Shown here: in pieces, positions 1 to 11,965 of the stretch
How the letters are laid out: every line of letters begins with the position of its first letter
How positions within the stretch are numbered: the first letter of the stretch is position 1
NCBI GenBank assembly: GCA_973895155.1
Contig: OZ316899.1
Span: 15,872,001-15,936,000, forward strand
DNA from: Marsupella aquatica
Taxonomy: Eukaryota > Marchantiophyta
Reading direction: 5' to 3'
Length of the DNA stretch: 64,000 nt
Translations under genes and position numbers: made by a program
The notes under the pieces: model-generated
Told to the model about the DNA's origin: nothing
The model's input: only the letters and a program-made list of their open reading frames with translations
Databases searched by the model: none

Positions 1-854
1 AAGAACTGGCATATAGATATATACTCACATCCCCATGGTTGAGGTGGACGTCCATACCCACGAGATTGTGGGTTTGGACCTGCTCTGCCTCTACCACGGG
101 CATAACCTAGAGCTTGCCCCCTGCCATAGTATTGGGCACCAGCCTGGGATCTACCACTACTACCACCTCGCCAACCTTGATCAGAGGTCAGCCCCCCCTG
201 CTGGTATGGTGCATGCACAGGCTTCGAAGGCAAAACAGAACTGGCAGGACGCTGCATCACATCACCAACTACAATGTCAGGAACTAAGCAAGGTACATAT
301 GTGTAGTACTGAACATATGAAACCTCTAAACAAGAGTTTTTAACTCAAAACCTTGTTGGGAAAACTACTTACCTGTTTCTTTTGGGGCTGCTCTGCAATG
401 TATTCATCTTCATAACCCCCATCCTCATCCATTTCCTCTGGAAAATACTCATCATCTGCATCTTCTTGTCTAGTGTCTGCACCCACCTGTGCAGCATCAA
501 TGTCATCTCCACATTCTGCCATTGTAGGTACGACCTTCTTGCTCAACCTGTCACTCCGACGCACAGGCCCAGAGATAGTGTTGGTCACCCTTCTTGCGTA
601 CTCCTTTTGTTTCTTTGAAAATGCTGTGGCTCTGCGACATTCCAATATGAGAATACAGTCACAATTTCAGTGCCACATTGAACTATTCATGTCACACAAA
701 CTCAGCGGAGGGGTGTAGTTGAGAATCGTTCCCTTACAATTCAGCCACATCCTTTTCCAGATCCAGTTCTGCGATTTTGGCTTTCACGTATGCTCGTTGT
801 TCCATAGCTTTCCTTTCATACTCACACATCTCTGTGTCACTCTGTTCCATCCTA
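1..854 (-). CDS. Partial spliced gene: coiled coil, basic/acidic middle, Gly-Arg-rich end (possible CACTA accessory protein)
   Basis: Three exons can be laid out on the minus strand: 854-738, 631-373 and 251-29. All have GT-AG borders (donors GTAAGG, GTAAGT, GTGAGT) and phases that match across the joins. The first exon gives a charged helix rich in E, K and A. The second holds a basic stretch RRSDRLSKK followed by an acidic run. The third is rich in Gly, Arg, Gln and Tyr with several RGR/GRG motifs, as in RNA-binding RGG boxes. The 3' end lies beyond the left edge, and the 5' exon(s) were not found. It lies downstream of the Tnp2 transposase on the same strand, the position where En/Spm-type elements encode a second, DNA-binding protein. 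That role is inference. A captured or neighbouring host gene is equally possible. Confidence 0.5.
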
Positions 855-1006
855 CTGGACCACAAAAACATGTCATCTATGATCACCCCGTATAACACAA
901 TGCAACCACAATCACCAAGCATCCATCCATACATCTGTGTTGCTTCAGAATTACTTTATTACACATCCTTCCCCTCACTAATGTCCATGCAAACAATTCA
1001 CATTAC

Positions 1007-4000
1007 TCATGGCACAGGCACACTGTTGGCATCTGCATCTCTAAATTCGCCTCCTTCAGCAAATGCATCTACCCTTGTCACAGGAATGAAGTCCCCGCTA
1101 TCATGAACTACAGGCACTTGGTCTGAACGCCGACGATCAAAGGCACTATGAGAGTGTAAATGAAACTCAAGGTTTGATCCTTCCATCCGACGTTGCCTGG
1201 CCTGTTTATGACACACTACACGCCAACCTGGGGAGTCTTCCACATCCAGGAAGAAAGCTTGCTCCACCTGACTAGGAAACACAAATGGCTCAGACCATTC
1301 GGGCAATTTCCCTCTGAAATTGGCTAGCAAGAAACCGTCGTTGTCTCTCTTCATGGTAGCCCTGTTACCAAGCCAATCCTGCCGCACCCATGAACCTTTC
1401 ATAAGAATCATAGGACTGGACACCGCCCCATAGTCCAGAGCCCATATGTCAACTAATTCTCCCACATATCCCATCTCCATCCAGGCCCTGTCGTGATTGT
1501 GGCTCTGTTGCTCAAATACAGTGATGAGCCCGCAGTCATTCGTCACCCTGTAGGCACTGTCACCATCCTTCACTCGAAAGTGATTCCCATATGCTCTCAT
1601 CCGTTTGTAAGTCTTCACTTTTAGGCTAGGGGCATTAGACAGTAGGTAAACATCTGCATCCATGTTTGGGTGGGTCTCGTGATGCTCTCTAATTGCCACT
1701 CTGATCCACTCCATGAAACCTGGAAAAGTTGTTCCTGCAGTGGGATGGGCCGCCTTCAATGACTCATACTCCCTGAACGAACAACCACACAGCATTAGCT
1801 TGGGTAAACATGGACAGGCTGAAGGAGAAAACCACACGAACACAACATTTAAGCTCATGAACTGGATTATAGCACATGTATGCACTCACTGTATCCAGGG
1901 TTCCATCACCACAGTGTTGTGCAATACAAAGTCATGTGCCAAGTCTCTCATAGATATGGTCAGGTTCTTTGTGGTTGCAGCCCCTTCCAGTACTTCACCT
2001 ATCACCCCTTCCTCCTCATCAGAATTCCACACCCTGGTCTTCACATGCTCATATTGTGCTATGTATTCGGTCAGAAATCCTAGAGTCTCATCCTTGATGT
2101 AACCTTTAGCCATGCTTGCTTCAGGTTTGTAATATGTTCTCACGTGATCTTTGAGTAGCTTCATGTACCATTCCAAAGGGTACAACCAACGAGCACTCAC
2201 AGGCCCAAATTGGTGTAGCTCTTCCACAACATGGACAAGTAGGTGGGTCATGACATCAAAAAATGCGGGAGGAAAATAAATCTCTAGGTCACACAGCACC
2301 TGAGCGACATCTTCTGTCAGTTGTGGGAAGTGTGTTTCATCCCAAACCTTCACACAAATACGACGAAACACATCACTGAGTCGCATGATCACAGTACGAA
2401 CAGGCTTCTGCAACAGGCCCCTCAGGCATAAAGGCAACACCTGTTGCATCAACATATGGTAGTCATGGCTTTTCATACTACCAAGCTTTCTAGTCATGAT
2501 ATGCTTCTTGAAAGCACTGCCATAGTTTGAAGGAACCTTCAAAGAACTCAACCTCTGCACAAATAGTTCCCACTCTGTGTCTGTCAGAACATAGGGCGCT
2601 TGGTACTTCAAGAGCACATCAGCTCTGTGGGCATGTGGCCTCAACCAAAGATGGGGTTTCATTCCCCTCTGTTCAAGATCCAATCTCACTGAACCAATGT
2701 CTTTCTCTCCACACAAGAATCTGAGTAGACTCTCACAAATATTCTTTTCAATGTGCATAACATCAATGTTATGTTTGCTTGGCTCAAACTCCTGCATCGT
2801 TGCAATGCAAAAGCGTCAGGAAATGCCTCAAGTTTAGTCTCTCTCTTCGAAATGAATGCACATGCTCTGAACCAAAACATGTATCCCAATTAGCATCAAC
2901 TCCAAGAGGCTTACCCTCCAGTACTTGAGCTCCAAGTCCAATATGCTCAGTCTTTTTACACCATATCGCTTTATTGGATCACTCACTCCATCTTCCCTGC
3001 CCCCTCGTTTGATATAGTCATCCCTCAGTGCTCCCCACTGCCTGATCTCCTCTTTGGTCACTCGTGCCGGGGGTCCACGTTGCTCAATCTCATTGCCAAA
3101 GTGTGCAATCAGTGCCTGTCTTTCTCTGTAAGGGTGATCTGCCTTCAGAAAACGACGATGGCCCATGTATATCACTTTCTGCAGGGCTCTGGAGTACTCA
3201 CTCGTGACATTGCGCCCACAGATAGTACAAGCACAATATCCTTTTGTTGTTTGGCCTGATATCATCCCATGGGCTGGGTAGTCAGCTATAGTCAGAATGA
3301 CAATGGCTCTAAGGATGAATGGGTTTAACCTCCCAAGCCTCTGTAGGACATCATATGTGAGAACTCCTTCCTCCCAAAGCTTTCTCAATTCCTCCACTAG
3401 GGGAGCCAGAAACACATCTATGTTGGCAGATACAGCACTGTCTGGCCCTGGTATCAGTAGGACCATCAGAACAAAAAATCGCTTTGTAGTCATCCAAGGA
3501 GGAAGGTTATAATTCAAAATAGTTACAGGCCAGCACGAAAATTTGTTGTTCTTGTCTCCAAATGGGTTTACCCCATCCAATGACAGCCCAAGTCTGACAT
3601 TCCTCAGCTCAGCAGCAAATTCGGGATACATCTCATCTATGAGTTTCCATTGCCTTGAATCTGCAGCATGTCGTTGTAGCCCATCATCACTTTTCTTGTC
3701 AGTTGCCCAAGTCATCATCTCCGAGATGGCACGGCTTCTGAACATCCGCTGAAGTCTGGGAATGAGTGGAAAATGACGAAGTACCTTGGCGGGAACCATA
3801 GACTTTCCTGAGTTCCGATACCTATGCTTCCCACACTTAGGGCATGTCAACGATTCTTTATACTCCTTTCTGAAAAGAACATGCCCATCAGGACAGGCAT
3901 GGATTGAATCATAGTTCAATCCAAGATTAGATATGCATCTTTTTGCCTCGTACATGTTCTTGGGCAAAATATTACCATCTGGTAGCACAGTTGTTCGCAA

Positions 4001-4738
4001 GAATGCCAACAACTCAGAAACCAAAACGTTGGGGACATTGTGGTTGCCGCAAATGTTCAGGAACATGATGACAAATCCCAGTTTAGAACATTTGCTACCG
4101 GGGTACAAAGACTTCCTGCCTTCCTGTATTTGCAGGGGAGAGCCAAACATCCCATCATGCCCAGGGGTTTCCTGCCCTATCTCAAACTCATCAAGAGGCT
4201 CTTCGACAGGGGGCACACTTGCATCTGCAGCCGTATCCTCTTCGTTGTCCAGCCCATCATGAAATGCATCCAAGTCTTGGAAGATGTCTCTCACCATCTC
4301 TTCCACATGAATTCCTTCGTCACGTGGTGCTGCCTGAGCACCATCCCGTTGGAGAGCTGACAACCCACAGAGACCAGCTACAACATTTTCAAATGCACCA
4401 GGCAGAACCTCACTTGCCCGTCTTGCAGCATTGGCAACATCAAATTCTAACCTCCACTCCTCGTCGGAAGAATCTTCCTCTGCAGGATCATTCCAAACTC
4501 GATGTCGTGGATCTCTTCCATGAACCGCAATATGCCGCCAAACCTCATTCAGACCCCTGGTACGGGATCCTTGGCAGATTGCACAAGGACATCTCATCCT
4601 ACTGGCTCCTGAAAGTCTGGTTTGTAACCTTTCACGCTGCCAAAGCTTATTATCATGGCGTGATATCCTTGTGGGATGATGCAAAGGCAGTGCCTGTGCC
4701 CTGGGCTGGGTTTGGGGAGGGTGGTGACCAGGGTGCAT
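1007..4738 (-). CDS. Tnp2-type CACTA (En/Spm) transposase, three exons, apparently intact
   Basis: This is the transposase of a CACTA-superfamily DNA transposon, which cuts and pastes the element in the nucleus. Exons are 4738-2915, 2790/2791-1890 and 1772-1007. Introns 2792-2914 and 1773-1889 have donors GTAAGC and GTGAGT and CAG acceptors, and the frames join without loss to give 1163 codons. Near the N terminus a CPCAIC zinc-type motif fits the transposase-associated domain. A CPKCGKH zinc motif follows. The Transposase_21 (Tnp2) core contains LGLSLDGVNPFG, CWPVTILNYNLPPWM and ADYPAHGMISGQ. The exon 1-2 junction falls just before the conserved NIDVMHIEKN block. Exon 2 then matches DUF4218 (EWYMKLLKDHVR) and exon 3 matches DUF4216 (YGNHFRVKDGD). 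The start is the first ATG of the open frame; a further 5' exon is possible. Terminal inverted repeats were not found, so element borders are unknown. Confidence 0.9.
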
Positions 4739-4742
4739 TGTA

Positions 4743-5270
4743 ACAGGCTGGAAGCTCTGCAGTCATGGACAGCAGTGAACAGGGATGCCTAATGGTGGTA
4801 TTTGTGTTCCATATATCCCTGACTGTATGTGCCAAAAGAGTTAACATAACGTGTAATAAATTCTCACAAACCCTAAACCACCCCAAAAGAAAAAAACAGG
4901 TTTGCGAGTAGTGTACCTATTGTCAAGTGAATGACACAAAATTCCTCAATGTTTGAGGGTGTCACCACCTCCACAGCTGTCCTCAAATGTACCGCCTCTG
5001 CATGTACACCCATGACCATATCAGAGTCCAATCATGTATAGTCATAGGCATAGGTGTGAGAGCGGTATCAGATATCTCACCGCCGAGATTTGAGCCCACC
5101 CAGTACGTTTACAATGACACCCCCAGGCAGCAGGAAACAACAATCCGCCAACAGTAAAATAAGCCCAACTGCCACCAACCATAACAAGGTACATTAGTTC
5201 AAAGATCACATTTATTTCAATGATCTGATTTATACAAAAAAACTTGTGTCCAAACTGATGCTACTACTCC
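4743..5270. other. Gap between transposase and BRCT gene
   Basis: No coding exon is supported here. The stretch should hold the 5' part of the CACTA element and the 3' end of the BRCT gene, but I could not identify a CACTA terminal repeat. Confidence 0.4.
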
Positions 5271-6143
5271 TCACTCTGATTCAGAATCGCTAATGACCCA
5301 TTCCTCACTTGTTGTCTCATAGTCCTCTCTGTAAGGATCCTGACCCTTCCGTGGCCAGGCCTCAAAAAGATCATAGTCCATTGGGTTTTGACACTTCCCA
5401 GCTGCTACTGATTCCACAAGCCAAGCATATGAAACCACAAACACATTATGGGACATGACATAAAAGCGAATGTCTCCCTTCCCAAACTTGCGGCAGACTT
5501 TGGGATATGACTTAGTAATGACATGAGTGGTGTCCTCTGTTATATTCTCCTCCACTGTCCCACCTAGGTCAAGCACCGTGGACTTGTACACTTTGCACTT
5601 AACCTCTCCAATTCCCGCCTCCACAAATACCATGCTCAGCCCTTTCAGAATGGGGGTTGGTTGCTTCGTCTCCTCAGCCAACATACTCTTCAGCCTTCTA
5701 GAGCTCTGTCCTTTGTTGAGTACAGGTCCATATTGGACATCAGCAAGCCGTGCCTTTGCTTCCCAGACTTCTTGTTCAGCCCAAGCTGATGCAGTAGCTT
5801 CTTCATCCTCCCACAGCTCATATTGCTCAGTATCCTGTACAATCTGATGTGCTATGGAATCTGTGATCCAAGAGGCCTCAACTACTTTTAGGCCTTGCTT
5901 AGTAATTGCAGAATTCATGTAGGACCATGACCACTTCTTTATCACTGATAGCCATGTCCCTGCAACAACATGTGTAGTCTCTGGAGTGATGTCCTGAACT
6001 ATAGTGCCATGGAGCTCAGAGAATCATTTCTGTACAGTTGGCCAATGCACTTTGGTCAACCCATGCTGGCCATGGACCAAAATGGCTCTGACCCCTGTAA
6101 ACACTGCTGGGTGGTCACACTTTCTACGTTTCCCAGGCTCCAT
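5271..6143 (-). pseudogene. Tandem-BRCT protein, single exon, one in-frame TGA at codon 40
   Basis: Read from the ATG at 6141-6143, the minus strand is one continuous frame of 291 codons to the stop at 5271, broken only by TGA at 6024-6026. The start is followed by a basic patch, PGKRRK. BRCT 1 runs from about residue 14 to 110 and contains ITPETTHVVA and VVEASWITDS. BRCT 2 runs from about 165 to 265 and contains DLGGTVEENITEDTTHVI and the Trp motif VVSYAWLVES. The tail is acidic. BRCT pairs bind phosphopeptides or partner proteins in DNA repair and checkpoint complexes. No catalytic domain is attached, so this is not a full ligase IV or polymerase lambda. The upstream frame fits BRCT so well that the TGA is best read as a recent nonsense change in an otherwise preserved gene, or a sequencing error. 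Start and function remain inferences. Confidence 0.72.
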
Positions 6144-6735
6144 GTACACACACCCTACGTGATGACAGTGAATTTTGGAAGAATGGGTTCACCTGACAAT
6201 ACAAGGACAACAAAATTCTTGCTTTTTGAGTTGATCTGGCCCACTGGTGCTCAGGTCCAATTTTGATAGGTACAAGGGATATGTGAACAATACGTACTAG
6301 GCACCTGCACGGATGCAGGACATTGTTTGAATATATACTACAAAATCCATATCGAAGGTGAAATGAAGTGCAACCAACTTGTCATGGCACATACATATTT
6401 TGTTGTAAAGGAGGATACGTTCAATGACAAACTTATAGGGCAATTTGATTAATCGCATGCCTGATAATTTATACGCTTACAACTTAGAAGTCCTGTTTTA
6501 ATTTAGCAGTCTGATGAAAGTGTTTATGAAAATGACCACTCAGCCTAAATACTTCCAAGAAGGCTTGTAAGGATAAGTTTTTATAGGCATGTACCCAGCC
6601 ACTGACGCCAGAGCACAAGATAAGTGCTGCCTATATAAACTCGCCTACCCAACTCCTTTTCAAAATTGGAATCTCTGCAATCTCAACAAATAGTACATCC
6701 ACATCAGGTGCACTGTGCATGTACAATGTTCAGCT

Positions 6736-7416
6736 TCACAGCCAAGATATGTGATCTCTCACAGGAGTGCGCGAGGTAGGATCAATGGCATGGCGATGAC
6801 AATAAAATATCCATCGATCAACACCATGTGCAGAGTGATCATAGATTTCTCTATCACAAGCATAACCCTCTGCTTGACGATCTTTCAGGCAATGATAGTG
6901 CCACATGGTGGGACACCTAGCACAGTGGACTATGTCAGTCCAGTACTCATGATCATGCTCACCACATGCCTTGCACCTATGAAGTGGGCAAGCTGTGGCA
7001 TGAGCAGGCAAACACTCAAAACAGAAAAATCTCACACAAAAACGGTCTGGACATTTCCTAACATTTGCTGCAGCATCAACAGAGCCCTCATAGGACCCCA
7101 ACTTCCCACACTGTGCACACTTAGCCTGCTTCTCCAAACAATCAGTGCACATCCAGTCTCCCTGGTGTGTTGACGGGAGGCCCACCCCTAGACAGTTGTT
7201 TTCTGCAGCAAGGTCAGACTCCGGGTTGAGGTGGAAATGCCTCATGCAAGGGCCCTCACAAATGACCAGGCCCCCACCATCGTCACAAATGGCACAACAA
7301 TGAGCTGCCTTCTGGAAAATCTGACTTGCAGAGAAGTTAGTAGCATCTGCCCCAAGTACACCTGTGTTTCTCACCTCTGTCACACGCTTTTTGGCTTGAA
7401 TTTTAGGTCGTGCCAT
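6736..7416 (-). CDS. EDM2-like PHD/zinc-finger protein (or exon)
   Basis: A 226-residue frame starts at ATG 7414-7416. It is dominated by Cys/His clusters in the order seen in ENHANCED DOWNY MILDEW 2-type proteins. First comes a PHD finger with CAICDDGGGLVICEGPC and FH. Next is a linker with the Trp-Cys pair DWMCTDC, then CAQCGKLGSYEG. Further on are CPLHRCKACGEHDHE and CARCPTMWHYHCL. In EDM2 such fingers read histone marks and help control transposon-linked transcription. That activity is family knowledge, not shown here. EDM2 itself is much longer and has a methyltransferase-like region that is absent, so this is a short relative, one exon of a larger gene, or a captured domain. It lies on the same strand as the BRCT gene, about 600 bp upstream of it. 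The ATG lies 12 bases from a 72-bp tandem duplication. Confidence 0.72.
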   Translation of the reverse strand: MARPKIQAKKRVTEVRNTGVLGADATNFSASQIFQKAAHCCAICDDGGGLVICEGPCMRHFHLNPESDLAAENNCLGVGLPSTHQGDWMCTDCLEKQAKCAQCGKLGSYEGSVDAAANVRKCPDRFCVRFFCFECLPAHATACPLHRCKACGEHDHEYWTDIVHCARCPTMWHYHCLKDRQAEGYACDREIYDHSAHGVDRWIFYCHRHAIDPTSRTPVRDHISWL

Positions 7417-7427
7417 GCCTGCGCATG

Positions 7428-7571
7428 AGATAGACTCTACAGTTTAGCAGACTGCACAGAAAGTAATATATATTTAGCATTTAAGGTACAAAGGCATTTA
7501 GATAGACTCTACAATTTAGCAGACTGCACATAAAGTAAAATATATTTAGCATTTAAGGTACAAAGGCATTT
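7428..7571. repeat. 72-bp tandem duplication just upstream of the PHD ORF
   Basis: Two adjacent 72-bp copies (7428-7499 and 7500-7571) both begin AGATAGACTCTACA and end AAGGTACAAAGGCATTT. They differ at only a few positions. The first copy starts 12 bases upstream of the PHD gene's ATG, so the duplication lies in its 5' UTR or promoter. Confidence 0.9.
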
Positions 7572-8188
7572 GCTACTGCAATGAATTGGAATGGCCACAC
7601 AAGGATGCAGAGCAGACATACTTTTGGTATGTTGAGCCCACACACAAACCTGATCCCCTAATACAATTGCTCCACCAACACCTCAATTTTAATTGTGGCT
7701 ATGATTCACCAAAGGAGATCTGCAACAACATTTCATGCATTTGAATCACATACAATAGTCGTGACATGTAAAATGCGCATTCTTCGAAGAGGATTGGTAT
7801 GAAGCAGTGTCATAAGGGTTGAAATTTATACATCCTAAATAGGCTATGATAGTGGTTGAGACAAATAAGTGATGCATAAATCACATTTTACAGGTTATCA
7901 CATGGCCCATTAATTCATTGAACGTTGCAATGTTCACCAGGTTAAAGCAGTCATGAAAACAGTCTTTCAATAGAGACTTTTATGCGAGTTTGCTAGCCTC
8001 TTAAATTAGGATATTTTGCTTAGTGCAGGCATAATAGGATATAAGTTATGTACTATTGACCCTAAACCCTGGACCCAAAATTGCTCATACATCAAAATTT
8101 TAAGTAAATATCCTCTGTGTTGAAGTCAGAGTGTTAAGCTATAGGTCAATGGTATCTGGTCTGTGCATGCGGTGTGACAAGTGGTCCT
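7572..8188. other. Non-coding gap
   Basis: AT-rich sequence with no supported exon, RNA gene or repeat. Confidence 0.4.
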
Positions 8189-8638
8189 CTAGAGCATGTG
8201 ATCCAAACATGTGTAGACACCAAAGTCACCGGTGGTGGGGTCTGGGAGGGCAGGACAAGTGACATCACCAGGCACACTGCAGGATGGCGAGTGGTTCCAG
8301 ATGATACATTGTGCTCTGTGCAAAAATCGGCATCCAAGAGAACGGTCATCCAATTCTGGGCCAGAAGCCCTACAGGTAGGACAGTCATATTGGCAACTGT
8401 GTACACACCCTTGGCACCTAATTTGTGGCGGGTCATGTACAAGAGACACAAATACCAAGGATGTCGGGAAGGGTACTGAAGCAGGTAGAGGCCGGCTGTA
8501 GTTGTTCCTGGAAACAACAGGGTACTCAAAGTACCATGCAGACTGGGCTGGAAGGATCCCAAGTCTGACATACTCAAGGTGCAACATCTCTGCCTTGCGT
8601 GCAAGTCGCACATGTTCAGCGTTGCGGGTCCTCACCAT
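8189..8638 (-). CDS. Cys/His-rich hypothetical ORF, 149 codons
   Basis: The frame opens at ATG 8636-8638 and runs 149 codons. A central Cys/His cluster (CQGCVHSCQYDCPTC, then GCRFLHRAQC) looks like a metal-binding module, and the N terminus is a basic amphipathic helix. I do not recognise the family. It lies on the same strand as the PHD and BRCT genes and could be an exon of a zinc-finger gene. An overlapping frame on the same strand is open over much of the same span, which lowers confidence that this frame is translated. Confidence 0.3.
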   Translation of the reverse strand: MVRTRNAEHVRLARKAEMLHLEYVRLGILPAQSAWYFEYPVVSRNNYSRPLPASVPFPTSLVFVSLVHDPPQIRCQGCVHSCQYDCPTCRASGPELDDRSLGCRFLHRAQCIIWNHSPSCSVPGDVTCPALPDPTTGDFGVYTCLDHML

Positions 8639-11600
8639 AAGTGTTGCTTTCGTTGTGATGTCCTCTGTTCACGTCCTTTGATGAGCAAGGTGAGCAGGAG
8701 GTCGACTTGCCTTGCCAACAGCAACCACCTAAACTAATCAGTTCCCACTCATTGTCTTGGTTCCAACTACAGGTCATAGTATACACATAGCATGAAACGT
8801 GCATAGTACATATTTGATTCTGAGTTTATGAGTTTCCTAAGACAAAGAGCTTGGTGATAAACCCATATTCTCGACGGACATGTATATCAATCGTATTAAA
8901 ATCCTGTTTTTTCATCCAGAAAGACCGAAAGTCTCACCTTGCAGGTTGCAGCAGAGAGAAAATTCACTGGTTGTCGTGTTGTGCAAGTGAACCTCCACTG
9001 ATGCCCCCGGTGTAGCCCCTCAGATGCAGGTGACACTTACCAACTCCCAAGTTGCCTGGTCTAACAGAAAATGCTTATATCTTCAGAACTTTATAGAGCA
9101 AGTACATGATCACATACTTCTAGATCTATTCATATTTGGAACTCTTGCCAACTACAACTCCCATTATGCACAAGCTCACATCAACAGAGAAAGATACAGA
9201 ATGCAACTTACTAGGCTCTAAGCACCTTCACTACCTTGTTGAACCCAGTCCTGAAGTCTTTTCAGCGTGTTTGTTGTGCTGTCTCCTTTGGCACCCAACA
9301 CCTTAGTCCTTGATGTAACAGAATGCAATTTTACAAGTTAGATGCTTTGGAACCTTCTATGGTCTTAGCTGAATTGATGTCATCGTAAGTGGTGAAAGAC
9401 AAGGAAGACGAAAGCTGGTTGAAGAGCTGTAGACAACACACTAGCATGAAGTGCTTCAACCAATCCACTGCCAAACGGAACTCTTACACAGTCACATTCT
9501 TTCAGTAAACAGAAACTCAATCAAAGTACAGACTCTGAAGGACCAAAGGAGGATGTTGTGAGTTTCTCTGTTGTTTAATGTGTTACCCTTCTAGTTTCAA
9601 AGTTAGCAAATGCTGAATAATGTGTCTACCAGATCTTCGAAAAGAAGCCCACCACAATTAAGAACTTCGGTATCTGGGTGAGGTATCAGAGTCGTACAGG
9701 TTATCCCAACATGTACAAGAAATATCGTGATACCACATTGAACATCGCTGTAGAGCAGATGTATGATGAGATGGCTTCTTGTCATAGAGTTTGGTTCCCT
9801 TGCATCCAGATCATCAAGACTACGACAGTCCCTGTCTCTCTGTGCAAGTGAGAAAGTACCAAGCAGTTCCATGATTCAAAGATCAAGTTCCCCTTGACGT
9901 ACCGCAAGATTCAACCTCCATCGCGAAAGCTAAAGACGACTTACAAGGCCACCAAGCCCAACACATTTGTTTGAGTAGTGCGGGTGCAGGTTCCCAATTT
10001 TGAAACAATTTGGCTCATTTTATGTCCCGAGGGACTCCAGGAGTTTATGTATTGAGTTTCTAGGTCAGGATGCTTAATATAAGGAAATTCAATTTTCACT
10101 TCGTTCCCAGCTTCTACTAATTGAATATACACGAGATGGAAGCAAGAAGATAAGCCACAATCTAGCATCTTAGCCAAACACATTCGTCCCGACAAAGCAA
10201 AACTACAATCACACAGTGCGAGTTGTGTCTGCACCGGCACCCCCAGTGAGACTGATCAGCATTTGGACTGCATCATTGTCTAGAGCTAGCAGTGGAAGGA
10301 ATCAACATAGCTAGCAGTGGAAGGTGCAGTGGAGATAGCATGGGGACAGGGAAGGAAATGCAGGTTCCTTAAGCATAAATTTCCAAAAATGGAACAACAG
10401 GAAATGAAGAATAGGCACTGAAGCGGTCAACTAGACAAACGTTGTAACAAGGCAGCAAGCATTGGATTAAGAAGAAGCAAGGTTTCATCAGCAGAAGCAA
10501 GGTTTCATCAACAATGGCATTGTGAGACAAACCACTCCTTACAAATTTCTACAGACATCCTCCCCACTTGCAGCTTCTCGGCCAGGCTGGATTTCTTGTA
10601 AGAAAGATTTCTTGTTTGGTGAGGAAAGATCAAAAAGCAACTGATCAATGCCTTCTTGTCATCTAGAAGAGCTGGATGCAGCCCTGTCTCACATTTAATG
10701 TTAAACTGAATGAAAGACATTATGCGCATGCACAAAAGAAAGACATGAATATAATTAAGGTAGGTTTTAAGGAGCGGAGTCAGCAGTCAGACTTAGAAAG
10801 TTCAAATTGAAGCGCCATTAGTTTGGCGTGGTCAAGAGTAAATAAATGTTGGTCAGGGATACTCACCTCTTTTGAATGTATTACTGACTCAGCTAAGCCC
10901 AGCTAGACAGAAGTCACTCAGACCCACAAAAAAGTGAAGATCCACCTCCAAGCCGGAGCTCTATCACTTCAGTAGAGCAGCTTCTGGACGGAACCAACTC
11001 TAATCAGCCCCACAGAACACAAATGTTAAGGCTCCAAGTCAGAGCTCACTTCAGCCGAGGTGGACATCGCAGCTAGACCATTCAATATAGGCAGTATGGA
11101 GCCTGAGACTATGCTCATTGTTCAGAATTGAGGTGATGAAAGTGAGTTGGCATCAGTGGATACAATGAGAGGGGAAAAAATTCTGACCAAATCGCACCTC
11201 TATAATCAGAGAGGTTCTATTTCCAGGGAACTCATTCATTGACCAGAGTAATATGGCCCACATTTAATTAGACTATGATAGACTCTTCCTCTGCAGACTC
11301 AAACTCGAGGAACCCCCACGGATGCCAGCATATACACGAGCTAGAAGCAAGAAGACAAGTCGCAATCTAGCATCTTGGCCAAACACATTCTTCCTGGCGA
11401 TAGTAACTGCAAGCAAGGGGGAGACAGGGAGAACAAGGAGAATAGGGAGGCAACTCACAATGGAGCTAGGTAGCTCATGATCAAGCAACTTGCAATTGCA
11501 GCAACAGTAGTCTTAGTAGCAAGCGATTGAGCTCCAAGAAATGACAAACCCGCAGTTGAGTCCTCAACTGACAAAATGTTCGCCACTCGACCCTCCTTCC

Positions 11601-11689
11601 AACTGCAACCGCCAGATAGTAGGAATAAGATAGAGAGGTTGCAGCCTTCTCAGTGATCCAATAGCACCTCTCTTACCACCTCCGCTCTT
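8639..11689. other. Non-coding stretch with small dispersed repeats
   Basis: No convincing exon. A segment of about 70 bp near 10122-10198 recurs in the same orientation, diverged, at 11322-11398; both contain ATATACACGAG and ATCTAGCATCTT. A short duplication of GAAGCAAGGTTTCATCA lies at about 10476-10512. These look like remnants of unidentified mobile sequence. Confidence 0.45.
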
Positions 11690-11965
11690 AGCACATCCGC
11701 TCGCACCTCCGCTTGCACCTCCGCTCGCACCTCCGCTCTCAGCACCTCCTTTGGCACCTGAGCCGCTCTCAGCACCTCCGCTCGCACCTCCGCTCTCAGC
11801 ACCTCCTTTGGCACCTGAGCCGCTCTCAGCACCTCCGCTCGCACCTCCGCTTGCACCACCTCCTTTGGAACCTGAGCCGCTCTCAGCACCTCCGCTTGCA
11901 CCTCCGCTCGCACCACCTCCTTTGGCACCTGAGCCGCTCTCAGCACCTCTGCTCGCACCGCCGCC
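11690..11965. repeat. GC-rich minisatellite
   Basis: About four imperfect units of roughly 60-70 bp, each with CCTTTGGCACCTGAGCC followed by short CTCGCACCTCCG and GCTCTCAGCACC modules. All frames stay open on both strands because the sequence is repetitive. A more irregular CTCCACTCC-type repeat follows to about 12160. Confidence 0.8.

Noticed and set aside
8146-8613. A second, 155-codon frame overlapping the Cys-rich ORF
   Set aside because: No recognisable motif. The neighbouring frame holds the better Cys/His spacing, so this was treated as the shadow.
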